A DNA stretch of 64,000 nucleotides from the NCBI RefSeq assembly GCF_039555335.1, contig NC_092628.1, positions 59,631,547-59,695,546 on the forward strand, in the 5' to 3' direction. The notes below the pieces were generated by a model, which saw only the letters and a list, made by a program, of their open reading frames with translations, made no database searches and had not been told where the DNA came from. The stretch is from Amphiura filiformis (Eukaryota; Echinodermata; Ophiuroidea; Amphilepidida; Amphiuridae). The position numbers were made by a program, and so were the translations under genes. How positions within the stretch are numbered: the stretch's first letter is position 1; each line of letters starts with the position of its first letter. This document shows, piece by piece, positions 48,601 through 60,600 of this stretch.

Positions 48601-51600
48601 CATGGTACTTCCCATTCACGGTGAGTGCAATCATTGGTAGATATTGTTTTCTATTCATCTGTGTGCTGGTATGTGGAGGCTGTTTTCCCTGGTGATTATG
48701 GAGTGCCTCAACCATGGTACTTCCCATTCACGGTGAGTGCAATCATTGGTAGATATTGTTTTCTATTCATCTGTGTGCTGGTATGTGGAGGCTGTTTTCC
48801 TGGTGATTATGGAGTGCCTCAACCATGGTACTTCCCATTCACGGTGAGTGCAATCATTGGTAGATATTGTTTTCTATTCATCTGTGTGCTGGTATGTGGA
48901 GGCTGTTTTTCCTGGTGATTAGTGCTGTTTTCCTGGTGATTATGGAGTGCCTCAACCATGGTACTTCCCATTCACGGTGAGTGCAATCATTGGTAGATAT
49001 TGTTTTCTATTCATCTGTGTGCTGGTATGTGGAGGCTGTTTTCCGTGGTGATTATGGAGTGCCTCAACCATGGTACTTCCCATTCACGGTGAGTGCAATC
49101 ATTGGTAGATATTGTTTTCTATTCATCTGTGTGCTGGTATGTGGAGGCTGTTTTCCCTGGTGATTATGGAGTGCCTCAACCATGGTACTTCCCATTCACG
49201 GTGAGTGCAATCATTGGTAGATATTGTTTTCTATTCATCTGTGTGCTGGTATGTGGAGGCTGTTTTCCTGGTGATTATGGAGTGCCTCAACCATGGTACT
49301 TCCCATTCACGGTGAGTGCAATCATTGGTAGATATTGTTTTCTATTCATCTGTGTGCTGGTATGTGGAGGCTGTTTTCCTGGTGATTATGGAGTGCCTCA
49401 ACCATGGTACTTCCCATTCACGGTGAGTGCAATCATTGGTAGATATTGTCTTCTATTCATCTGTGTGCTGGTATGTGGAGGCTGTTTTTCCTGGTGATTA
49501 TGGAGTGCCTCAACCATGGTACTTCCCATTCACGGTGAGTGCAATCATTGGTAGATATTGTTTTCTATTCATCTGTGTGCTGGTATGTGGAGGCTGTTTT
49601 CCTGGTGATTATGGAGTGCCTCAACCATGGTACTTCCCATTCACGGTGAGTGCAATCATTGGTAGATATTGTTTTCTATTCATCTGTGTGCTGGTATGTG
49701 GAAGCTGTTTTTCCTGGTGATTATGGAGTGCCTCAACCATGGTACTTCCCATTCACGGTGAGTGCAATCATTGGTAGATATTGTTTTCTATTCATCTGTG
49801 TGCTGGTATGTGGAGGCTGTTTTCCCTGGTGATTATGGAGTGCCTCAACCATGGTACTTCCCATTCACGGTGAGTGCAATCATTGGTAGATATTGTTTTC
49901 TATTCATCTGTGTGCTGGTATGTGGAGGCTGTTTTCCCAGGTGATTATGGAGTGCCTCAACCATGGTACTTCCCATTCACGGTGAGTGCAATCATTGGTA
50001 GATATTGTTTTCTATTCATCTGTGTGCTGGTATGTGGAGGCTGTTTTTCCTGGTGATTATGGAGTGCCTCAACCATGGTACTTCCCATTCACGGTGAGTG
50101 CAATCATTGGTAGATATTGTTTTCTATTCATCTGTGTGCTGGTATGTGGAGGCTGTTTTCCTGGTGATTATGGAGTGCCTCAACCATGGTACTTCCCATT
50201 CACGGTGAGTGCAATCATTGGTAGATATTGTTTTCTATTCATCTGTGTGCTGGTATGTGGAGGCTGTTTTTCCTGGTGATTATGGAGTGCCTCAACCATG
50301 GTACTTCCCATTCACGGTGAGTGCAATCATTGGTAGATATTGTTTTCTATTCATCTGTGTGCTGGTATGTGGAGGCTGTTTTTCCTGGTGATTATGGAGT
50401 GCCTCAACCATGGTACTTCCCATTCACGGTGAGTGCAATCATTGGTAGATATTGTTTTCTATTCATCTGTGTGCTGGTATGTGGAGGCCCTCTTCCTGGT
50501 GATTATGGAGTGCCTCAACCATGGTACTTCCCATTCACGGTGAGTGCAATCATTGGTAGATATTGTTTTCTATTCATCTGTGTGCTGGTATGTGGAGGCT
50601 GTTTTTCCTGGTGATTATGGAGTGCCTCAACCATGGTACTTCCCATTCACGGTGAGTGCAATCATTGGTAGATATTGTTTTCTATTCATCTGTGTGCTGG
50701 TATGTGGAGGCTGTTTTCCCTGGTGATTATGGAGTGCCTCAACCATGGTACTTCCCATTCACGGTGAGTGCAATCATTGGTAGATATTGTTTTCTATTCA
50801 TCTGTGTGCTGGTATGTGGAGGCTGTTTTCCCTGGTGATTATGGAGTGCCTCAACCATGGTACTTCCCATTCACGGTGAGTGCAATCATTGGTAGATATT
50901 GTTTTCTATTCATCTGTGTGCTGGTATGTGGAGGCTGTTTTCCCTGGTGATTATGGAGTGCCTCAACCATGGTACTTCCCATTCACGGTGAGTGCAATCA
51001 TTGGTAGATATTGTTTTCTATTCATCTGTGTGCTGGTATGTGGAGGCTGTTTTCTCTGGTGATTATGGAGTGCCTCAACCATGGTACTTCCCATTCACGG
51101 TGAGTGCAATCATTGGTAGATATTGTTTTCTATTCATCTGTGTGCTGGTATGTGGAGGCTGTTTTCCCTGGTGATTATGGAGTGCCTCAACCATGGTACT
51201 TCCCATTCACGGTGAGTGCAATCATTGGTAGATATTGTTTTCTATTCATCTGTGTGCTGGTATGTGGAGGCTGTTTTCGTGAGTGATTATGGAGTGCCTC
51301 AACCATGGTACTTCCCATTCACGGTGAGTGCAATCATTGGTAGATATTGTTTTCTATTCATCTGTGTGCTGGTATGTGGAGGCTGTTTTCCTGGTGATTA
51401 TGGAGTGCCTCAACCATGGTACTTCCCATTCACGGTGAGTGCAATCATTGGTAGATATTGTTTTCTATTCATCTGTGTGCTGGTATGTGGAGGCTGCTTC
51501 CCTGGTGATTATGGAGTGCCTCAACCATGGTACTTCCCATTCACGGTGAGTGCAATCATTGGTAGATATTGTTTTCTATTCATCTGTGTGCTGGTATGTG

Positions 51601-54600
51601 GAGGCTGTTTTCCTGGTGATTATGGAGTGCCTCAACCATGGTACTTCCCATTCACGGTGAGTGCAATCATTGGTAGATATTGTTTTCTATTCATCTGTGT
51701 GCTGGTATGTGGAGGCTGTTTTCCTGGTGATTATGGAGTGCCTCAACCATGGTACTTCCCATTCACGGTGAGTGCAATCATTGGTAGATATTGTTTTCTA
51801 TTCATCTGTGTGCTGGTATGTGGAAGCTGTTTTCCCTGGTGATTATGGAGTGCCTCAACCATGGTACTTCCCATTCACGGTGAGTGCAATCATTGGTAGA
51901 TATTGTTTTCTATTCATCTGTGTGCTGGTATGTGGAGGCTGTTTTCCCTGGTGATTATGGAGTGCCTCAACCATGGTACTTCCCATTCACGGTGAGTGCA
52001 ATCATTGGTAGATATTGTTTTCTATTCATCTGTGTGCTGGTATGTGGAGGCTGTTTTTCCTGGTGATTATGGAGTGCCTCAACCATGGTACTTCCCATTC
52101 ACGGTGAGTGCAATCATTGGTAGATATTGTTTTCTATTCATCTGTGTGCTGGTATGTGGAGGCTGTTTTTCCTGGTGATTATGGAGTGCCTCAACCATGG
52201 TACTTCCCATTCACGGTGAGTGCAATCATTGGTAGATATTGTTTTCTATTCATCTGTGTGCTGGTATGTGGAGGCTGTTTTTCCTGGTGATTATGGAGTA
52301 CCTCAACCATGGTACTTCCCATTCACGGTGAGTGCAATCATTGGTAGATATTGTTTTCTATTCATCTGTGTGCTGGTATGTGGAGGCTGTTTTCCCTGGT
52401 GATTATGGAGTGCCTCAACCATGGTACTTCCCATTCACGGTGAGTGCAATCATTGGTAGATATTGTTTTCTATTCATCGGTGTGCTGGTATGTGGAGGCT
52501 GTTTTCCTGGTGATTATGGAGTGCCTCAACCATGGTACTTCCCATTCACGGTGAGTGCAATCATTGGTAGATATTGTTTTCTATTCATCTGTGTGCTGGT
52601 ATGTGGAGGCTGTTTTCCCTGGTGATTATGGAGTGCCTCAACCATGGTACTTCCCATTCACGGTGAGTGCAATCATTGGTAGATATTGTTTTCTATTCAT
52701 CTGTGTGCTGGTATGTGGAAGCTGTTTTCCCTGGTGATTATGGAGTGCCTCAACCATGGTACTTCCCATTCACGGTGAGTGCAATCATTGGTAGATATTG
52801 TTTTCTATTCATCGGTGTGCTGGTATGTGGAGGCTGTTTTCCCTGGTGATTATGGAGTGCCTCAACCATGGTACTTCCCATTCACGGTGAGTGCAATCAT
52901 TGCATTTCGGTGTTTAAGAATACTTTGCAGTTATGTTTAAATATCAAAGAGTCAAATTGTAACATGTTCTGGATTTTGAAGGAATGGCTGACTTAAAACA
53001 AATTAAGGTTTCATTCAAGTAAGTGAGATTCACAATACAGTTTTAATGGTTTGGGAATCAGTATACTTTTCAGAAAATCATTGTAAAATAATAAAATGTC
53101 ATGATTTAACAGGGGTATGGAGGATATTATAATATGATTTCATGAGTTTGATTGATTTCACTTGGTTTCATGATAATTTTCTTGATTTCTTAATTTTTCT
53201 CAGCAATCATATTGGTGTGGAAGTCCTACAGTAACTGAAGTCTATGATGCAGAAGGTTTCATGATGGAATCTAAAAATGCAGAGTTCTTTGAAGCTGATC
53301 CCAGTGGTGTTGGTGTTGGTATTAGTATTAGGAATCTCAAGAAGGTAAATAATCAATGTAACATAATAACATAGGAGTTGTAAGATGTGGGTTGAAACAG
53401 CAAAAATATATCTAGATCTTATTTTACGACCCAAGTGATACACAGGGTGGAACCAAGGGGTACCACACCCCACAACCCTGCAAACTCTGCTAATTTGTGA
53501 GTACTAACATCCAGTTTTAGCCTCTAAGCTCTTGAACCCTGGGTAATGTTCCAAACTGTTTTAAATCCTGGATCCACCCCTGACAGCTCATGATACAGGG
53601 ATTTACCTTTTGCACAGTGGTGTAGCGTCATAGGGGCACGGGGTTGGGGCCCTCCATCGATTGCAAAATTTAGAAAATCCCATAGGAAAATGGTCAAAAA
53701 ATGACTTGTGCCCAATCAGACCCGGTGCCCCCCAATCATGGTCGGTGCCCCCCCCCCCAATACGATGACCCATGCTACGCCACTGCTTTTGCAAATGTCA
53801 ATGTAGTCATGGTAGTACTTCAGAAGCCAACAAAATAGTTGAGCAGGTGAAGGAAGATGTGGTGATCACCTTTCAGTATCGCAGTACAGCCTGTCTCAAA
53901 AAAAGTTGTGCAAGTGAAAAGCGCCCTCTTTGGCAATTAGAAAATACCGTTGTGACACGATGCTTACATCAACGTCACGGGCATAGTCTTAGCTCTCAAA
54001 TACCGTTTGTTCTGTTCAATTTGCTTGTTTTAATCTCGAGATATGCTTTATTAACTACGAAAGGGTAAAATCACAATTGTGCCACTTTTACTAGGGAAGA
54101 GAGCTTTGCATGTAAATAAGCGATAGCATCAAGTTTATCAAGAGTTCCTTTGTGAAATCAAAAGAATGCATCAATTACACAACACAAATGTTTTTTTACT
54201 GTTTTCACTATTTCATCATGATGCAGGAAATAATGATTCTCTTTTTCCACAAAAAAGATAAATAAATATTTCACATTCTGCTGTAAAATTAAATATAATG
54301 TGCACGTCAATGGATTTATCATGGTAAGTACTGTTCTCTTAGTTACTCAAGACATGTTAAAAGACAAAAAAATATTGCACACTAAGGTCCGCATGCACAA
54401 AAGAGTTAGAGAGGGTCTAAAGTTAGACCTGGTCTAACTGGAATTAAATTCTACCAGGAATGGTCCTTTACTCTTATTTCCTTCCTAGAGTAGCTAGCAA
54501 ATTCTAAAGATTTTAATGCAACATTCAAAAATAATAAAAAATAACTTATGCAAATGTAAAGGAAAATGTCCTTTCTCATGGTACTAAATTCCACGTAGAT

Positions 54601-57600
54601 CAGGTCTAACTTCTTACCCGGTCTAACTCTTTTGTGCATACGGACGTTATAAGTTTATATTACTTGTTGGGAGAGAAATTAGACAAGGTAATGCACGCGC
54701 GCTGATGTTGATGCGAATAATGCGTCTAATGCATGAGCCCCGAAGGGAGAGTGCATTAGACGCATCAACATCAGCTATGTCATTGATTTACATGTACAGC
54801 TCTTTTCCCTAGTAAAAGTGGCACAATTGTGATTTTACCCTTTCGTTGTTAAATAAACATATCTCAAAATTGCAACAAGCAAATCGAACAGAACAAAGCG
54901 GCATTTGAGAGCTAAGACTGCGCCTTGACGTTGATGTAAGCATAATGTCACAACAATATTTTCTAATTGCCAAAGAGGGCGCTTTTCACTTGCACAACTT
55001 TTTTTGAGACAGGCTGTATACTTGCCAGAATCTTTTGCAAAGACACTGAATCTATGTCATCATTGATGCGCAGATCACCACTGTACACTTACACTGGTTA
55101 AGCCTGTACAGGAATGTTGTGCATATCAACAATGATGTTTTTTAGGTTTTTGCAATTATGGATTTAGGGAATTACTTAAACTTAGTCTAATATGGCACCT
55201 ACTAAGTGTACCATGTTGTAACAGTCAGACCTTATTTGACAATATACTGTTGTCAAATTTGAACCAAAGGAAATACTTGTGATAATTAAGTGATCATGAT
55301 GTTTTGATCATTCTAGTTTGCATTGCTGTATAACATAGTTTATCTTACCTTCTTATCATTTCATTTCGCTTCTTTTCAAGGTTTTTCAAGGTCATGATGG
55401 TGTGAAAGTTGCTGTCAATGGGATGTCTCTCAATATGTATGAAGGCCAGATCACCGCTCTCCTTGGCCATAATGGAGCTGGTAAAACAACCACTATGTCA
55501 ATGCTTACTGGTTTATTTCCTCCTACTAGTGGCACAGCAATAGTCAATGGATGCAATATCAAGACAAACCTGCAGGGGGTCAGGTCAAGTTTGGGACTTT
55601 GCCCTCAGCATGATGTTCTTTTTGGAGACTTGACTGTAGAGGAGCATTTGTATTTCTTTGCCAAGGTGTGTATTGACAAGAAAGTTATTTTTCATAAACA
55701 AGCTAAAAGAAGGAGTAAGTAATCTTTTTGGGTTGCTGGCCCTAGTTTCTCATGTGAAGATTACTTCTGTCCACATGAACTCAAATATTTGTCAAATGAA
55801 ACTGGATTGGGAGAGATACAGTGTGAAATAAAGTGTTAAAATATGATATGTTGGCAGATTGGTCCAGTTCTAAGTGACACTTTGCATTTTTTGTATTAAT
55901 GCTTGTTTCTTATTGCATAGGTAATGCTAAGTGCAGTTACAAACGAAAAATGTTGCTATACCTGAACCTGTTTTGATGCAAAGTTTCCACGGGAGAGGGG
56001 TGGGGGAGGGGATTAGAGGATGTAGGATGAAGATGCAGTTTCTAATATGGCACACATGAACAAGATGGTTTGCCCTGGAGCAAGGGAGAAGACTAACAAA
56101 TGACATTGGTGCCGTCCCTGGCAACTATGTTTTATATAGGCTAGATCTAGAGCCACATGGTTGCACAATTATACCCCGAATTATACAATAACTAGCTTTA
56201 TACTCACAGTGAATAGGAAAGTTTCACAAGTAGCAACAATTGTACTTAATAATTTCGAATTGTTCTCTATTTTTCTTTGATATCACACAGCTGAAGGGTC
56301 TGGATTCCAAGACTCAGGTGCAGTCAGAAATAGAGCACTACCTGTCATCAATGGGTCTTGAAGATAAGCGCAATCAATTCTCTAAATCATTATCTGGTGG
56401 AATGAAGAGAAAACTATCATGTGGTATTGCCCTCATAGCTGATTCAAAGGTAGGCCAAGTAAAAGATTAGTATTTTTTGAAAGGAGAAATTGTAAAATTC
56501 CCAATCGCGGTTGACAACCAAGTCCAAGAGGCTGATTGGGTTCAACTTCTGGATCATTGCACAGATTAGGCCTACATCATTGCACACACAATATAATGAT
56601 GATATTTGTGACTTTGCTCTACAAGTTCAATCTCTTTGCCATCCACAGGTTGTGATGTTAGATGAACCTACATCAGGTATGGATCCTGATGCAAGGCGTT
56701 CCACCTGGGACCTGTTACAGAGACATCGTGAAGGACGTACAATTCTGCTGACAACGCATCATATGGATGAAGCTGATCTCCTTGGAGACCGCATCGCTAT
56801 CATGGCAGAGGGAGAACTGCAGTGTTGTGGCTCATCTCTATTTCTCAAGAAGAAATATGGTAAGAACTGGTATTCAAATAGCAAGACATGCAGATATCCC
56901 ATAGCTGCACACAGAGTGCCCTTGTTGAAATTTGGATGTTGTTGTACAATGTACATATTAAACAGTTTTTAACCGATAAAATTGGAAAGCTACAGATGAA
57001 AATAAAAATGGACCAATATTTCCTCATAATGGTCTACTCTACCTGAATGACCGGGCTGCCCATTTGCTCTTTATAGTGAAATGTTGACTTGGCAAAATGA
57101 TGCTCCAAAGGTGATTTTTCAACATGTAGTTTGAACATGTTGAATAAGAAGTCAACCATTTGGTGATGTTGAGGACAACAAGTTTGTAGTGTAAAATTAA
57201 GTCTACCTAGAAATACACATGTCCCCTGTCTAATGATGAAAATATCTTGTCCAAGCATTCAAGCAAAGTGACAATTATGGTTCTAATGTTTTCTCAAGAT
57301 AAAATGTTGTAGCTTGAGACTTTTGGTGTTTCTCAGAATCAAATTTATTTTGTTGCTTTTTCATTAACTTTAGGTGTTGGTTATCATATGGTATGTGTCA
57401 AAGACTCTCACTGTGACGTATCCCAAGTTACCAATTTAGTCACATCCTTGGTACCAAATGCTGGCCTAGAAAGCAACATTGGAGCAGAATTATCTTATGT
57501 TCTCCCACATGAATCATCAGCTAACTTTGAGAGTCTCTTTACGAATATCGAAACTAACAAAACCAATCTTGGTATATCTAGCTATGGTGCATCTATTACT

Positions 57601-60600
57601 ACCATGGAGGAGGTGTTTATAAAGTAAGTAGCAAAATAAAGAGATAATGTGAATTCATATATTTAAGTCATCATGCAGTTATCTACACAGCAAATTTAAC
57701 ACAATCTTTATTCAGGTTTTGTTACTGCGTGCGTCAATAAAGTCCCAACTCACGCTTGCATTAATTTACATAAGCGTGCAACAGTCACACATTACACAAC
57801 ACCCAACTAGCTCCATGCGGGTGTCGACTGCAGACGACAAGTTTCACATTTTATTTGAATTTTCAAAAATTTCAGAATTGTAAATTTTCATGACCATATT
57901 TGAAATCAGCATGAAAAATGCATCAAAATGAGTACAAACAAGCCTATTATTGGTTCAGTGGTTATTATGATAGCTCTTGATATTTTGAGAAAATTTCTCA
58001 AAACTTGGCCTTTTTATGTTGAAGCTTATGACTAGCACGCAGAGAATTAAGCACCATGCCCAGCAAGTTTTTGTACCTTAAGGGGGTACTACACCCCTGG
58101 CCAATTTTGTGCATATTTTTGCATTTTCTCAAAAATTATAGTGCATTGGTGACAAGTAAGATATGTATATTATAGGGGCAAGGACTGCAACTACTGCACT
58201 GAAAATTCAGCAACTCACAGCAAATATTGGTTTCCCTCATTTTTGCCAGTGCAGTAGTTGTAGTCCTTGCCCCTATAATATACATATCTTACTTGTCACC
58301 AATGCACTATAAGTTTTGAGAAAAATGGAAAAATAGGCACAAAATTGGTCAGGGTGTAGTACCCCCTTAAGCTGAATAAACTTTAGTAGGTTGTGGAATT
58401 AATCTGCATATGTTATGTTTCTTGATTATTTGTCATGAAGGGTTGGAGAGAAATCAGACCACACCATTGAAGCCAAGCTACACCACATAGATGAAGGCAA
58501 AGAAACTCTTCCTGATTCAAGCTCTGCATCATCAGAAGACAGTTGTCTTAAAGAGAATACGAATACGGCATATGGTGCCTTACCATCAAGATCTAAAGTG
58601 AGTCCCATAACAACAGGAAATGATAGCAATGTTCACATGGATACATTTGGATCCACAGGTAAGCTTATTAATGACACTACATTAAAGAGTCCAGTTGCTC
58701 TATTCAGTGGCGGTGCCAGGTAATTTTTCGGGGGGGCATTAGGCGGAGAAGGTAATGCCGGGGGGGGGCAAAATCAACAAATTTTGCACAAAATTACAGC
58801 AAAAAGTGGAAATTTTCATAATTTAGGTTTTTTTCGGGGGGGGGGGGGGGCAACAGGGGGGGCAATAACATCAAATTCGACAAAATTTTTGGGGTATAGC
58901 TATTACCAGGGGTATGCAGAGGTGCATATGTCCACCTCATTCCTGCAAATTTGCCATGATTTTGTAATTAAAAATGTTGCATCTCCTTCTTGAAGGATAC
59001 CAAAGCATGGAAAGTCAATATTGTAAAGCAAAAGAAACAGGGAAAAAAACAACACCCCCCCCCCCACACACACACACAAAAGAACCAAAACAAGAAATCC
59101 ACAATAAATTGTATTTATACCCCAGTTGCCATTGCTACATCCCTGGACAAAAGGGTTAGAATGAAATTAGTACAGTATTGCAAATGAGCCCCCCCCCCCC
59201 CCATTCCCATGATCAATATTGAATCCTGACATTTTGTTCATGTGAACTCAGTAGTCCCCAACATTGATTGGTGGGGTAGGGGAGATTGGGGGGGGGGCAA
59301 TGTTTAGACTTGACACTAAAGAAAGTGCTATTTCATCACTCTAAATATAAAGAAAATATAGCCATTACAAGGTGCACATTCTATTTTTTATTCCAACCTA
59401 TTTTGTCTAGCATTGTAGTTTAATAAGGACTCTTAATTTTATTGACATGAAACAAAAACAAAATTCTAATCAATTATTAATATTTTTCATTCCATTTCAG
59501 ATCAGATTATCAAGTCACAGATAAATGCAAACCATCGTAACACTGGTGTTGCACTCTACTTCCAACAATTCTACGCAATGCTTCTCAAGCACGCCCTCCA
59601 TAGCCTCCGTAACATCACTGTTGCTCTCGTCCAATTAGCACTGCCACTCATATTTGTTGCTATTGCAATCATTTTGGTCTCCTTGTTTCCAAGCAGTGCT
59701 CCACAACCACCATTAGAAATGACCGCTGCGATATACAGAGCCAGTATAGCGCAATATTCTTGTGGTGAAAATGCATCAACACCACTTACAGAGAGCCTGT
59801 GTGATAAATATGCAGCATACTTCAAAGATACTACAGAGACAACCAACATTGACGATGAAACGGCCATACCACACGATATGATGGAGTACCTGCTGAAATT
59901 TGCAGACGACGCTATCAACAGTTTCAATTCTCAAAATCTTGTGTCTGCTACTTTCCAAGATTCAGGGGAAGGGGAAATTGTTTCAACAGCTTGGTTCAAT
60001 AATCAACCCTTCCATTGTCCTCCGTTAGCATTGAATGCAATACACAATGCATATGCAAAACACTATATTGACCCAAATTTCAAAATTACAACAATCAATC
60101 ATCCACTACCACCCAATCTTCAGCAACAAGTGCAATCGGAATCAGAAAGCTTTGGAACAGGAAGTCTCGTTGCTTTTCAAATGATCACTGGACTCTCATT
60201 CTTAGCGAGTAGTTTTGCAGTTTTCCTCATCACAGAAAATACATCAAAAGCAAAACATCTGCAATTTGTCAGTGGAGTACAACTTTCAAACTTTTGGCTA
60301 TCCACATATCTATGGGATATCATCAATTTTATGATCCCATCTTTGCTTATTTGCTTAATGTTCTGGGCTGCTGGTGTTGATTCATATGGTACTGATGGAA
60401 GAGTTTGGATCACCCTGTTGATTCTATTCCTAACAGGCTGGGCTATTATCCCATTCACATACCTGTTATCATTCCTATTCCGAGAACCTGCTACAGGATA
60501 TATCCGTGTGTTACTCATCAATCAGATTGGAACCTTCATCTTCTATTTCCTCTATGAACTCTTAGCTTTGGAAGGGCTTAATTTGAAGTCTGTGGCAGAT

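Noticed and set aside
43247-52849. Dozens of open frames of 60-208 codons in the ABCA array that look like a small membrane protein family
   Set aside because: They are the same exon 7 fragment read through repeat junctions in two frames. They lack independent starts, acceptors or promoters and end at the shared TGA.
42680-52902. CRISPR-like repeat array
   Set aside because: There are no distinct spacers: the full 111-112 bp unit is repeated, it derives from an exon, and the genome is animal.
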